64,000 bases of DNA from Crossiella sp. SN42. GTDB lineage: Bacteria; Actinomycetota; Actinomycetes; Mycobacteriales; Pseudonocardiaceae. The notes below the pieces were generated by a model. The model searched no databases and had not been told where the DNA came from. It saw nothing but the letters and a program-made list of their open reading frames with translations. Shown here piece by piece: positions 40,394-49,090 of this stretch. Numbering within the stretch: position 1 is the stretch's first letter; each line of letters begins with the position of its first letter. Made by a program: the position numbers and the translations under genes. The stretch spans positions 124,001-188,000 of the forward strand of contig NZ_JAMHIV010000007.1 of assembly GCF_023897065.1 (NCBI RefSeq), read 5' to 3'.

Positions 40394-40919
40394 GCCCCGC
40401 GTACTCCACACCGCCGACCTCGACGCCCCCACCCGCCGCGACCTGCGCGCCCTGCTCGACCTGGCCTTCGACGGCGAGTTCCCCGACGAAGACTGGGAAC
40501 ACTGCCTCGGCGGCCTGCACGCCCTCCTGTACTCCGGCGACACGCTGATCGGGCACGCCGCCGTGGTCCAGCGACAGCTGCTGCACCAGGGCCGCACACT
40601 GCGCACCGGCTACGTCGAAGGCGTGGCCGTGCACCCCGCCCACCAGCGCCGCGGCCACGGCGGCACCCTGATGGCCCCACTGGAGCGGATCATCCGCCAC
40701 GGCTACCAGCTCGGCGCCCTCGGCGCGGCCCAGGACGCCCAGCCCCTCTACCGCCGCCGGGGCTGGCTACCCTGGCTCGGCACCACCGCGGCGCTGACCC
40801 CCGAGGGCATCCTGCCCACCCCGGAGGAGACCGAGGCCGTGCACGTCCTGCCCGTGGACGCGGCCCTGGACCGCACCGGCCTGCTCACCTGCGACTGGCG
40901 CGACGGCGACCTCTGGTAG
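40386..40919 (+). CDS. aac(2'): Aminoglycoside 2'-N-acetyltransferase-like GNAT (AAC(2')-I)
   Basis: This is a 177-residue GNAT enzyme. It aligns along its whole length with AAC(2')-Ic of Mycobacterium tuberculosis as I recall it: VLHTADLDAPTRRDLRALL, DWEHCLGGLHALLYSG, GYVEGVAVHPAHQRRGHGG (acetyl-CoA loop), YQLGALGAA, RRRGWLPWLGTTAALTPEG, CDWRDGDLW. It acetylates the 2'-amino group of aminoglycosides such as gentamicin or tobramycin; chromosomal homologs also have house-keeping roles. It overlaps the TetR stop by 8 nt, making a tetR-aac operon, which is unusual for this gene. Confidence 0.9.
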   Translation: MTEPRVLHTADLDAPTRRDLRALLDLAFDGEFPDEDWEHCLGGLHALLYSGDTLIGHAAVVQRQLLHQGRTLRTGYVEGVAVHPAHQRRGHGGTLMAPLERIIRHGYQLGALGAAQDAQPLYRRRGWLPWLGTTAALTPEGILPTPEETEAVHVLPVDAALDRTGLLTCDWRDGDLW

Positions 40920-40937
40920 AAGTTCACCCGATCGCCG

Positions 40938-40960
40938 GATGTACGTAGTTACACCGACGC
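40938..40960 (+). promoter_or_regulatory. Promoter-like motif, copy 1
   Basis: GATGTACGTAGTT, four bases, then CGACGC. The same pattern recurs at 41568-41590 upstream of the paralogous gene. It lies 61 nt before the 41021 start. The conserved part fits neither the -35/-10 consensus of sigma-70 nor a well known ECF consensus by eye. Confidence 0.5.
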
Positions 40961-41020
40961 GACTCCCCACCGGATGCGGCCACTCTTCCCTGGCGCCACC
41001 GTTCCGGGAGGGGACTCGCC

Positions 41021-41548
41021 ATGACCAGCACCTTCATCGGCCACGACCTCGCCGCCCTGCGCCCGGTCCCGCACGTGGGCGACTGGGCGCCGACCGGCTG
41101 CCCCGGCCTGCCCGACCGACCACCGCAACCGGGCGTGCTCGGCGAACACGACGGAGTCCACTACACCGTGGCTCCCACGGCCCCGCGGTGGCTGCGCGCA
41201 CACGACCCCGCCACGCACACCCCGGACCCCGGCCGCGACATCCCGCTCGGCCCGGCGCCACTGCCGCTGACCGGCGTGCGCGGCGGCCTGTTCACCCCGA
41301 ACTCCCGCGTGCTGCTCATCGCCGACGACCCGAACACGGTGTTCTGCTTCGACCTGCTCCGCGTGCCAGGCGAACCCCGCCTGATCGGGGTGTGCACCGG
41401 CGCCCGCCCGCTGCCCGAGCTGCCCGGCCGCACCACCGCACTGGTGCTGCGGTCCTGGTGGCAGGACGGGAAGTTCACCCCACTGCACGTGCTCACCGCG
41501 CACGGCGGCGCACACGGACTGGCGGTGCCCGAGCCGATCGAGCTGTGA
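41021..41548 (+). CDS. Unknown protein, short member of a tandem paralog pair
   Basis: This 175-residue soluble protein has no signal, membrane segment or recognised domain. Its core, DIPLGPAPLPLTGVRGGLFTP, followed by NSRVLLIADDP and FCFDLLR, then CTGARPLPELPGRTTALVL and FTPLHVLTAHGG, is repeated in the next gene, so the two arose by duplication. GGGAGGGGAC precedes ATG 41021. It lacks about 90 residues at the N-terminal side relative to the paralog. Function unknown. Confidence 0.65.
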   Translation: MTSTFIGHDLAALRPVPHVGDWAPTGCPGLPDRPPQPGVLGEHDGVHYTVAPTAPRWLRAHDPATHTPDPGRDIPLGPAPLPLTGVRGGLFTPNSRVLLIADDPNTVFCFDLLRVPGEPRLIGVCTGARPLPELPGRTTALVLRSWWQDGKFTPLHVLTAHGGAHGLAVPEPIEL

Positions 41549-41567
41549 CAGCACCCAAGACGCGCCC

Positions 41568-41590
41568 GATGTCCGTAGTTTCCACGACGC
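41568..41590 (+). promoter_or_regulatory. Promoter-like motif, copy 2
   Basis: GATGTCCGTAGTT, four bases, then CGACGC; matches copy 1 at 40938 in 18 of the 19 defined positions. It lies about 100 nt before the start of the 41694 gene. Confidence 0.5.
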
Positions 41591-41693
41591 ACCGGCGCAC
41601 ACCGATGACAGAAGCTTGATGAGGTGGGCTCGCCCGCGTTTTGGGGGTCGCGGGCGGTCCCACCACATCGCGCCGGCGCGGAAGGACCCGTCC

Positions 41694-42485
41694 ATGGCCC
41701 ACACCAGCACCCAGCACCAGAGCCCAGGCCTGGCGCCCCCGGACGTGGCCGCCTGGACCGAGGTCCGCGCCGAGGCCACCACCTCCTGCGAACACCTCTG
41801 CTGGTACCTGCCCACCACCGCAGGCGGCCGCCCCGCCCTCGGCGCGCACGCCCACGACGGCGAACAACTCGGCCTGCTGCACCCCACCGCCCCGGTGCCC
41901 GCTTCGGCCACCGGCTACGGCGCCCCGGTCTCCCACCGAGGCCACCTCGACGTGCCCGTCACCGGCCCGGCCGGGATCTGGCGACTACGCCCCGACGGCA
42001 CCGACCAGAGCTGGCTGCCCGCCAGGGAACTGCCCGAGGCCGACCTGTTCACCTGGTGCGGCAGCCAGCTCGGCCTGCTCTACACCAGCACCGCCTGCCA
42101 CCCCCGCACCCTGCGCGCCTACGACCCGAGCACCCTGGCCCACCTGCCGTACTGGGACATCGACCTCGGCCCCAGCCCACTGCCACTGACCCGGGTCCGC
42201 GGCGGCGTGTTCACCCCCAACCGCCGCCTGCTCCTGGTCTCTGGCGCGCCCGGCGAACCCAGCACCCTGTCCTGCTTCGACCTGGTGCAGAACCCCCGCC
42301 ACCACCGCCGCCCGCTCTCCGCCCGCTGCAGCGGCGCGCGCCCGTTGCCGGAGATCACCGGCGAGATCACCGGCCTGGCCATCCGCCCGGTCTGGATTGG
42401 CGACACCTACGCACCCCTGCACATCCTGTCCACCGCGGGCTTCCCCGCCCACAGCTTCCGCGTCCCCGACCCCGACAACCTCTGA
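41694..42485 (+). CDS. Unknown protein, long member of a tandem paralog pair
   Basis: This 263-residue soluble protein shares with the preceding gene the blocks DIDLGPSPLPLTRVRGGVFTP, NRRLLLVSGAP, SCFDLVQ, CSGARPLPEITGEITGLAI and YAPLHILSTAG. Its extra N-terminal third contains a further set of beta-like segments (WTEVRAEATTSCEHLCWYL, GAPVSHRGHLDVPVTGPAG). The pattern suggests an all-beta repeat protein. The ATG at 41694 was chosen over 41616 because composition changes there. It has an own motif (copy 2) upstream. It is convergent with the glycosyltransferase. Function unknown. Confidence 0.7.
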   Translation: MAHTSTQHQSPGLAPPDVAAWTEVRAEATTSCEHLCWYLPTTAGGRPALGAHAHDGEQLGLLHPTAPVPASATGYGAPVSHRGHLDVPVTGPAGIWRLRPDGTDQSWLPARELPEADLFTWCGSQLGLLYTSTACHPRTLRAYDPSTLAHLPYWDIDLGPSPLPLTRVRGGVFTPNRRLLLVSGAPGEPSTLSCFDLVQNPRHHRRPLSARCSGARPLPEITGEITGLAIRPVWIGDTYAPLHILSTAGFPAHSFRVPDPDNL

Positions 42486-42495
42486 CCCCACTGGC

Positions 42496-43644
42496 TCAGC
42501 GCCCCCGGTCGGCGATCAGCTCCGCCACCCGCCCGGCCGCTCCGCCCGCCGCGATCCGCGCCCCCAGCTCCGCCGCCCGCGCCCGCATCCGCTCATCCCC
42601 CGCCACCCGCCGCACCGCCCGGTACAGCGCCGCCGCCCGCACCGGCTGCGCCACCGGCACCGCCACCCCCAGCCCGGTCAACCGCCGCGCCGTGCCCCGC
42701 TGATCACCCAGCCGCGGCGCCACCACCATCGGCACCCCGGCCGCCAGCGACTCCAGCACCGAGTTCATCCCGGCGTGGGTCACGAACACCGAGGTGTGCG
42801 CCAGCACCGCGCGCTGCGGCAGCCGCCGGCGTGCGATCACGTTGTCCGGCAACCAACCCAGCTCAGCCGGATCGGTCGCACCGGTGGCCAGCAACACCAG
42901 CCAGTCAGTGTCCGCGAAAGCCTCCGCCGCCGCCTGGAAGAACCCCGGACCCCGCGCGAACACCGTGCCCGGCGAGACCAGCAGCACCGGCCGCGCCTCG
43001 ATCTCCGCCCACGGCAAAGGTTCCCTGCCGCGGTCAGCTTCACCCAGCAGTGGACCCACGAAGTGGAACCGGGACGGGAAGCTCGCCCGCGCCGGTTGCA
43101 GCTCCGGCATCGTGGTCACCAGCACCGGATCCACCCCCCGCGCCGCGGGCGCCAGCCGCGCCAACCGGGCACCCCGGGCCAGGGGGGCGGCCAGCTCGCC
43201 GTAGCGGTGCCGGGCGGTCTCGGCCAGCACCGCGTCGTTGACCGCGTAGGTCGTGCTCCACACCATGGCCGGCACCCCGGCCGCCCTGGCCAGCCGACCG
43301 GCCCACCCGCTCATCGCGTCCCACACCACCACATCCGGCCGACGACGCGCGATCTCCTGACGCAGCAACGCTTTCCCCGCCGAGTCCGACCGCCACCGGG
43401 TCCGCGCCGAGCGCCCCAGCCGCCGCAGCTCCGCCCACCGGAACCGCTCCGGCACCCAGGTCTCGAACCCCACCGGCACCGCCACCACCTCCACCCCGGT
43501 GGCCGCCACCACCTCAACGAAAGCCGGCCCCACCAGCACCCGCACCCGGCACCCACGCGCGCGCAGCTCCCGCAACACCGGCAGCAGCGGGTTCACATGA
43601 CCGTGCGCCGCATACGGCACGAACATCACATCGTTCACAACCAC
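42496..43644 (-). CDS. UGT/MGT-family glycosyltransferase
   Basis: This is a 382-residue GT1-type enzyme. The N-terminal acceptor domain starts [26 protein letters not shown]. The donor domain carries the nucleotide-diphospho-sugar block ([37 protein letters not shown]), which corresponds to the UGT signature. The family includes macrolide-inactivating OleD/MGT and antibiotic-biosynthetic enzymes. GTG 43644 is assumed; an in-frame ATG at 43626 is a good alternative. It is divergent from the FAD oxidoreductase with only 37 nt between. Acceptor unknown. Confidence 0.9.
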   Translation of the reverse strand: MVVNDVMFVPYAAHGHVNPLLPVLRELRARGCRVRVLVGPAFVEVVAATGVEVVAVPVGFETWVPERFRWAELRRLGRSARTRWRSDSAGKALLRQEIARRRPDVVVWDAMSGWAGRLARAAGVPAMVWSTTYAVNDAVLAETARHRYGELAAPLARGARLARLAPAARGVDPVLVTTMPELQPARASFPSRFHFVGPLLGEADRGREPLPWAEIEARPVLLVSPGTVFARGPGFFQAAAEAFADTDWLVLLATGATDPAELGWLPDNVIARRRLPQRAVLAHTSVFVTHAGMNSVLESLAAGVPMVVAPRLGDQRGTARRLTGLGVAVPVAQPVRAAALYRAVRRVAGDERMRARAAELGARIAAGGAAGRVAELIADRGR

Positions 43645-43681
43645 CGACGGTAACGAGCCGATCCCCCAAAGGTGGCAGGAT

Positions 43682-45103
43682 GTGCCAGTGCCGACTCACC
43701 ACGCCGTTGTTCTCGGAGGCGGACTCGCCGGGATCCTGGCCGCGCACGTGCTCGCCGAGCACGTCGACACGGTCACCATCATCGACCGCGACGACCTACC
43801 CGAAGGTCCCGAACACCGCAAGGGCACCCCACAGGCCCGCCACACCCACGTCTTCGTCGAAGGCGGCTACGCGGCACTGGAAGACCTGCTGCCCGGCATC
43901 ACCGACGAGCTCACCGGCCTCGGCGCCCACCAGCTGCACCACCCCGCCGACATCCTCGTCCGCCGCCCCACCGGCTGGCGCGACCGCATGGCCCCCGAGG
44001 TCGGCATCATCAGCGCCAGCCGCGCCCTCACCGACTGGGCGATCCGCCGCCGCGTGCTGGCCCACCCCCGCATCACCGTCGCCCCACCGGCCACCGTGGT
44101 CGGCCTGCTCGGCGACCGCCGCCGGATCAGCGGCGTCCGGCTGCGCGACCGCGGCGCCACCGACACCCGCCGCCTCACCGCCGACCTGGTCATCGACGCC
44201 ACCGGCCGCTCCTCGCACACCCACGACTGGCTCACCGAGCTGAAACTGCCCGCCGTGCACCGCGAGCACATCGACTCCGGCATCCGCTACGCCACCCGCG
44301 TCTACCAGGCCCCGCCCGGCACCCCGGCCACCTTCCCCCTGCTGCTCGTCGAACCCAACCCCGCCTCCGACCGCCCCGCCGTGGCGGGCATGCTCTCCCC
44401 CATCGAGGACGACCGCTGGATCCTCACCCTGGTCGGCCCGAAACACGACCCGCCACCCACCGACGAGGACGGCTACCCACCGTTCCTGCGCAGCCTGGCC
44501 GACCCGATCCTGGCCGACCTGATCGCCGCGGCCACCCCGCTGACCCCGCCCTACGGCTTCGCCAACACCGCCAACCACCGCAACTTCTACGAACGCGCCC
44601 GCTTCTGGCCGGACGGACTGCTCGTGCTCGGCGACGCCTACGCCACCTTCAACCCCATCTACGGACACGGCATGGCCACCGCCGTGCTCGCCGCACACGC
44701 CCTGCGCCGCCGCTGGCAGCGCCACCACCCTCTGCTACCCGGCGCGGCCCGCCGCTCCCAGCGCGCCATCGCCAAGGTCACCGAACCGGCCTGGCGGATG
44801 GCCACCGCCCAGGACCTGCGCCTGCCGCACACCACCACCACCGGCCGCCACCCCGGCCGCCTGGCCAAGCTCAACAACCGCTACGCCGACCGCATGATCG
44901 CCGCCATCCCCGGCCGCCCCGACCTGCAGCGCGCCAGCCTCCGGGTCTTCGCGCTGCTGGACTCCCCGCTGCGACTGTTCACCCCGCGCGTGCTCTGGCA
45001 GACCCTGCGCGGCCCCCGCGGCCAGTACCTGCCCGAAGCGCCGCTGACCCCGGAGGAACGGCGCATCCTCACCCCGGCGAGCGAAACGACCGCCGATAGC
45101 TAG
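43682..45103 (+). CDS. FAD-dependent oxidoreductase (geranylgeranyl reductase/halogenase-like)
   Basis: This 473-residue flavoprotein starts [53 protein letters not shown], the GxGxxG dinucleotide fold and the family's RKGTPQxRHxH motif. [11 protein letters not shown] is the second FAD motif and [29 protein letters not shown] the GD motif. It lacks the tryptophan-halogenase WxWxIP motif. Probably hydroxylates or reduces a polycyclic or isoprenoid metabolite. GTG start at 43682; overlaps the 3' end of the convergent GlxA-type regulator by 35 nt. Confidence 0.9.
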   Translation: MPVPTHHAVVLGGGLAGILAAHVLAEHVDTVTIIDRDDLPEGPEHRKGTPQARHTHVFVEGGYAALEDLLPGITDELTGLGAHQLHHPADILVRRPTGWRDRMAPEVGIISASRALTDWAIRRRVLAHPRITVAPPATVVGLLGDRRRISGVRLRDRGATDTRRLTADLVIDATGRSSHTHDWLTELKLPAVHREHIDSGIRYATRVYQAPPGTPATFPLLLVEPNPASDRPAVAGMLSPIEDDRWILTLVGPKHDPPPTDEDGYPPFLRSLADPILADLIAAATPLTPPYGFANTANHRNFYERARFWPDGLLVLGDAYATFNPIYGHGMATAVLAAHALRRRWQRHHPLLPGAARRSQRAIAKVTEPAWRMATAQDLRLPHTTTTGRHPGRLAKLNNRYADRMIAAIPGRPDLQRASLRVFALLDSPLRLFTPRVLWQTLRGPRGQYLPEAPLTPEERRILTPASETTADS

Positions 45104-46019
45104 CCGGCGACACCCCGACCAACTGCCGGAACCGGTCCCGGAAGGCCGTCGGCGAACCGAACCCCACCTGCGCGGAGATCCGGTCCACCGAAAGACCGGT
45201 GGTCTCCAGCAGGTGCTGGGCCCGCCGCAACCGCTCCCGCATGATCCACTGCAACGGCGTGGTGCCGGTCTGCTCGCGGAAACGACGGCTCAACGTCCGG
45301 GTGCTCAACCGCGCCTGCCTGGCCAGGTCATCCAGCGTCAACCGGCGCTCCAGGTTCTCCGCCAGCCACACCAGCAACGGCTGCAGCGAACCACCGTCCG
45401 GGGCCGGATCGGAGTGCACGATGAACTGCGCCTGCCCACCGGCGCGCTCCAACGGCATCACCGAAAGCCGGGCCACGTCCGCGGCCACCGCCGCACCGTG
45501 GTCCCGCCGCACCATGTGCAGGCACAGGTCCATCCCCGCCGCCGCGCCCGCGGAGGTCAGGACCTGCCCGTTGTCCACGAACAGCACATCGGGGTCCACC
45601 TCGATCGTGGGATACCGCCGGGCCAGCGCGGCCGCGCCCAGCCAGTGCGTGGTGGCCCGCATCCCGTCCAGCACCCCGGCCTCGGCCAGCACGAACGCCC
45701 CCGAACAGATCGAGGCGACGCGCGCCCCGGCCGCCACGGCCGCCCGCAACGCGGCCAGCACCGCCGGGTCCACCGGAAGGCTGACATCGCGAACGCCGGG
45801 AACTATCACCGTGTCCGCCCCGGCCAGCGCGCTCAGGTCCCAGCGGGTGCGCACCTCGAACATCCCGGCATCCACCACACCCCCGGCCGAGCACACCCGC
45901 ACCTGGTAGGCGGGCCGGCCGTCGGGCAGCCGGGTTCGCTCGAACACCTCACACGGAATGGCCAGATCCGAGGGCACCACATCGTTCAACGCCACAACAG
46001 CCACCACCCGCATGACCAC
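45069..46019 (-). CDS. GlxA-type AraC regulator (DJ-1/PfpI + HTH)
   Basis: This 316-residue regulator has an N-terminal DJ-1/PfpI-like sensor (VVAVVALNDVVPSDLAIPCEVFERTRL; ASICSGAFVLAEAGVLDG with a conserved Cys). The C-terminal AraC HTH pair is LTLDDLARQARLSTRTLSRRFREQTGTTPLQWIMRERLRRAQHLLETTGLSVDRISAQVGFGSPTAFRDRFRQLVG. It is divergent from a stand-alone DJ-1 protein gene, so that gene is a likely target. GTG start at 46019. Confidence 0.94.
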   Translation of the reverse strand: MVMRVVAVVALNDVVPSDLAIPCEVFERTRLPDGRPAYQVRVCSAGGVVDAGMFEVRTRWDLSALAGADTVIVPGVRDVSLPVDPAVLAALRAAVAAGARVASICSGAFVLAEAGVLDGMRATTHWLGAAALARRYPTIEVDPDVLFVDNGQVLTSAGAAAGMDLCLHMVRRDHGAAVAADVARLSVMPLERAGGQAQFIVHSDPAPDGGSLQPLLVWLAENLERRLTLDDLARQARLSTRTLSRRFREQTGTTPLQWIMRERLRRAQHLLETTGLSVDRISAQVGFGSPTAFRDRFRQLVGVSPASYRRSFRSPG

Positions 46020-46143
46020 ACCATACCCATCGCCGCAGGTCAGCGACTTGGCGAGAAGTAGGCGGTTATTGGCTTTCCAGCCACTCGCGCCCCGCGGGCC
46101 CAGCCGCCACAGTGATCACCGACCCCAAGGGAAAAGGATCACC

Positions 46144-46779
46144 ATGCTCGCCCAGATCGTCCTGTTCGACGGCGTCGACCCACTCGACGCGATCGCCCCG
46201 CACGAGGTGCTCGGCGCCGCCGGCGCCCACACCGGCGGCGCGATCACCGCCCAGCTCGTCACCGTCGGCACCGCCACCACGGTCGTCAGCGGCAACGGCC
46301 TCACCCTGCACGCCCAAGCCGCCCTCGACCCCGACCGCGCCGACCTGCTGATCATCCCCGGCGCCGCGGGCTCCATGGCCAACGGCGCCACCGAGATCAC
46401 CGACCGGCTCACCGCCGCCCTCACCCCCGCCCTGCACCAGGCGCTGCACACCTTCACCGCCCGCCCCGGCACCGTGCTCGGCACCGTCTGCGGCGGATCG
46501 CTGCTGGTCGGCGCGGCGGGCCTGCTCACCGACCGCCCCGCGGTCACCCACCGCGCCGGCCTGGCAGCACTGGCCGCCTTCGGCGCGGTCGTGGTGCCCG
46601 CCCGGGTCGTCGACGACGGCGACCTGGTCACCGCGGGCGGCGTCACCTCCGGCCTGGACCTCGCCCTGCACCTGGTCGAACGCTTCCTCGGCGCGGAAAC
46701 CGCCTTCGCCATCGAGACCCTGTTCGAACACGAACGCCGCGGCGTGGTCTGGCGCGCCGACGCGGTGACGACGGGCTGA
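46144..46779 (+). CDS. DJ-1/PfpI family protein
   Basis: This is a 211-residue glutamine-amidotransferase-like protein. AQIVLFDGVDPLDAIAPHEVLG is the family N-terminus, LLIIPGAAGSMANG follows, and GTVCGGSLLVGAAGLLTDRPAVTH contains the reactive Cys of the nucleophile elbow (Cys about 118). Homologs include isonitrile hydratases and regulators' sensor domains, so the activity is uncertain. AAAGGATC precedes ATG 46144. It is divergent from the GlxA gene and 4 nt upstream of a membrane protein gene, giving a three-gene operon. Confidence 0.93.
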   Translation: MLAQIVLFDGVDPLDAIAPHEVLGAAGAHTGGAITAQLVTVGTATTVVSGNGLTLHAQAALDPDRADLLIIPGAAGSMANGATEITDRLTAALTPALHQALHTFTARPGTVLGTVCGGSLLVGAAGLLTDRPAVTHRAGLAALAAFGAVVVPARVVDDGDLVTAGGVTSGLDLALHLVERFLGAETAFAIETLFEHERRGVVWRADAVTTG

Positions 46780-46783
46780 GCCG

Positions 46784-47248
46784 ATGACGAAGTTCCTGCT
46801 CAGCGTGCACGTGCTCGCCGCCATCGTGCTGATCGGCCCGGTCACCGTCGCCGCCAGCCTGTTCCCCCGCTACGCCGGCGCGGCCCTGCGCGCGGAGGCC
46901 CCCGCGGTCCCGGTGACCCTGCTGCTGCGCCGGATCACCCGCGGGTACATGGTCGCCGGAATCGTGGTGCCGGTGTTCGGCCTGGCCACCGCCGTCCAGC
47001 TGAAGGTGCTCGGCGACACGTGGCTGATCGTCTCCATCATCCTCACCGCGCTCGCCGCCACAGTCCTGGCGACGGTCGTCGTACCGGCCCAGACCACGCT
47101 GGTCAACGCCCTGCCCAAGGCCGCAGGCGACCAGCCGTGGCAAGGCGTGCTGCGCAAACTCCGGATGTCCACCGGCGTCTTCAACCTGCTCTGGGCGGTC
47201 GTGGTGGTGCTGATGATCGTCCGCCCCGGCTCGACCACAGGAGCCTGA
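46784..47248 (+). CDS. DUF2269-like membrane protein
   Basis: This 154-residue integral membrane protein has four hydrophobic segments (about 4-24, 53-73, 80-102 and 132-150). LLSVHVLAAIVLIGPVTVAASLFPRY is the DUF2269-type opening (His in the first helix). It is co-transcribed with the DJ-1 gene (4-nt gap) and the next small membrane gene (1-nt gap). Family members have no known function. Confidence 0.8.
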   Translation: MTKFLLSVHVLAAIVLIGPVTVAASLFPRYAGAALRAEAPAVPVTLLLRRITRGYMVAGIVVPVFGLATAVQLKVLGDTWLIVSIILTALAATVLATVVVPAQTTLVNALPKAAGDQPWQGVLRKLRMSTGVFNLLWAVVVVLMIVRPGSTTGA

Positions 47249-47249
47249 C

Positions 47250-47492
47250 ATGCGCCTGCTCCGCTACGCCGCCCTGGCCGAGATGATCACGATCGCGGTA
47301 CTCCTGCTGAACCTGGTGACGGTGCACTGGCGCCCGGTCAGCGCACTCACCGGCCCACTGCACGGCACCGCCTACCTACTGGTCATCGCAGCCTGCCTGC
47401 TGATCGAGAACACCCCGCCCCGCACCCGCCTACTAGCCTTCATCCCCGCCATCGGCGGCTACCTCGCCCTGCGCCGCCTCCAGCAACGCTAA
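47250..47492 (+). CDS. DUF3817-like small membrane protein
   Basis: This 80-residue protein has three hydrophobic helices (RYAALAEMITIAVLLLNLV; GPLHGTAYLLVIAACLLI; RTRLLAFIPAIGGYLALRR). GPLHG is characteristic of DUF3817, typical actinobacterial integral membrane proteins linked to other small membrane genes. It ends the DJ-1 operon. Confidence 0.82.
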   Translation: MRLLRYAALAEMITIAVLLLNLVTVHWRPVSALTGPLHGTAYLLVIAACLLIENTPPRTRLLAFIPAIGGYLALRRLQQR

Positions 47493-47877
47493 ACCGGCCA
47501 GCCCCCTCGTCCACCGCGGTCGCGCCCAGGATCCCCACACCGGCACCATCCCCATGATCTTGAGCTGGGCCGCGATCTGATCGATACACTCGCCGGGCCG
47601 ACCCGCCCGACCCCTTGCGCCGCAACACCTTTCGGCAAAGCGGCCCCGGTTCACCGGCCACCATCGCTTTCCCTGCGGAGCGCAACGCCAGTAGCGCGAA
47701 CCTCGTCGCCTTCCTTGGCGAAGTCGATCTGCTGGGTCGCGGACGAAGCCGGACGCCGCTCGTTCCGCCGAGTCTGAGTACCTCCTTCATCAGCCCGAGC
47801 CGGGTTCGCTCGGCGTGGTCCCTCCTCGGGCCTCGATGCTGTTTGTGGGTTGTTGCTGTTCTGGACGGCTTAGTTTC
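47493..47877. other. Gene-poor stretch with degenerate coding traces
   Basis: No convincing gene. Reading on the minus strand gives protein-like fragments (for example CIDQIAAQLKIMGMVPVWGSW near 47540) interrupted by frame changes, so a decayed gene is possible but I cannot name it. Codon position GC contrast is weak. Confidence 0.35.
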
Positions 47878-47914
47878 GATTTTCACTGAAATTATCGGAG
47901 GAGATGAGATTTTG
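47878..47914 (+). repeat. AT-rich shared element, copy 1
   Basis: GATTTTCACTGAAATTATCG, then GAGGAGATGAGATTTTG. The ACTGAA-TTATCGG-AGGA core also occurs at 51165-51195. It contains a Shine-Dalgarno-like GGAGGAG 8 nt before a TTG. Confidence 0.5.
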
Positions 47915-48010
47915 TTAGTGACCGTGGTGTTGGCATGGCTGTTCCGGCACACCATCAAGAGGTGGGTCGACCGGTACCGGCGGCGTTCCGATCCGGAATC
48001 CGGCGGGTGA
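47912..48010 (+). CDS. Possible 32-aa small membrane protein
   Basis: A TTG at 47912 follows GGAGGAG by 8 nt and opens 32 codons: a hydrophobic stretch LLVTVVLAWLF followed by the basic HTIKRWVDRYRRR tail, a topology typical of small single-pass membrane proteins. Codon use is more AT-rich than in surrounding genes. No homolog is recognised; evidence is limited to the ribosome site and topology. Confidence 0.4.
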   Translation: MLVTVVLAWLFRHTIKRWVDRYRRRSDPESGG

Positions 48011-48604
48011 GATCGGGGAGGTAGAATCAGGCCACTGAAGTGCGGTTATGGTCCAGGCGCGGTAGTCGACACGGCGCATTTGACCCGATCGAGCGACAGT
48101 GATCCAAAACGAAAGGCAACCAAAACCGGGGTTCGAGCGTTCCGCAGAGGAACGGTGGCGGCGGCGGACCCCGTCAGGGGCGACAGCGACCACTCCTCCC
48201 CCGGTCCCGGCCCCGGCTCACTCGGCCCCGCACCGGGGAGAGATCGGCCGGACATCGGCCAGCCAGCGAGCCCTGCCGGCCACCGGCTCGCTCCGGCACC
48301 GCGCCCACGCCGTGGCGCGTGGGCACCACGCCCGTGGCCCCGCCCGCCCCGGCCGGGGCGGCCAGCGTGGTCTGGCCCCGGCTCGCGGAGGAGTTCCAGC
48401 GTGGTGCTGGGACTTCGGCTCGCGCGAGCCAACGTGAGTGCAGCCGCAGCTCGGGTGAGCGCGGAAGCCGGAACTCGCGAGACATCGGAAGCCGGGCGCG
48501 GCGGGCCAGGCTGGCCGGGCGACGCTTGGTGGGGCGGCTTGGCGGATGAGGGTTGGCGGGTGAGGGTTGGCGGCGCGGCGGAGGTTCGAGCTGGGCTGCG
48601 GAGG
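48011..48604. other. 594-bp gene-free region with dispersed repeat and low-complexity sequence
   Basis: After the repeat (48110-48168) the sequence is GC-rich, Pro/Ala/Arg-biased in all frames, with short CGGC-type units. I find no start, ribosome site or domain. It borders the broken end of the truncated dehydrogenase, which suggests rearranged DNA. Confidence 0.55.
48110..48168 (+). repeat. Dispersed repeat copy B
   Basis: Carries CGAAAGGCAACCAAAAC, then GAGCGTTCCGC and an AACGGTGGCGG tail. It matches copy A (18853-18909, opposite strand) over about 57 bp at roughly 85% identity by eye. It lies upstream of the low-complexity patch, as copy A does. Confidence 0.75.
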
Positions 48605-49078
48605 CTAGGCGGGTGTGGACGCCGGGGGCTGAGCCGGGCGGAGCGGCTGGGAAACCCTGTCCGGGCGGGACGGGACGGCTGGGCGCAGGCCGAGGTCTTC
48701 GCCGGTGGCCCAGGTTGTTTCCAGGTACGGGCGGACGGCTTCCAGGTAGCGGCGCAGGACTTGGCGGGACGCTGGGTCGTAGGGGCTGCAGTTGATGCCG
48801 CCCTTGGCCCCGCCGAGCGGGAGGGACCGCGCGGCGGGGTCGTAGTTGAGGGCTTCCTTGGCGGTCATGCCGCGGGCCAGGGCCCGGACCTCGGACAGGG
48901 TGCAGCCTTCGCACGGGCGGAGGCCGCCGCTGCACACACCGCGAACCAGGCGGTCGATGACCAGGAAGCCGCGTTTGCCGGTGATCGGGTCGGTCCAGGT
49001 CAGTTCGAGTAAGGGAGCGCGATCATCACTGGCCTGCTTCCGCGCCGGGGCGGCCGACTGCTGGATGACATCGATCAT
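48605..49078 (-). pseudogene. Glu/Leu/Phe/Val dehydrogenase, N-terminal fragment only
   Basis: This 157-codon frame encodes the dimerisation/catalytic half of an amino-acid dehydrogenase: TWTDPITGKRGFLVIDRLVRGVCSGGLR, LARGMTAKEALNYDPAARSLPLGGAKGGINCSP (catalytic Lys region, GGAKGG) and RRYLEAVRPYLETTWATGEDLG. The NAD-binding C-terminal half (about 200 residues) is absent: the frame ends in an unrelated PSRPDRVSQPLRPAQPPASTPA tail and none of the downstream frames carry a Rossmann motif. It is therefore a truncated gene, most likely inactive. It lies upstream of the gene-free repeat patch and downstream of the thrS-like gene. Confidence 0.75.
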
Positions 49079-49090
49079 CGACCGGCGACG

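Noticed and set aside
48080-49012. 310-codon plus-strand frame starting near the dispersed repeat
   Set aside because: Ser/Gly/Arg/Ala-rich noise; overlaps the truncated dehydrogenase on the other strand, and no domain or start context is visible.
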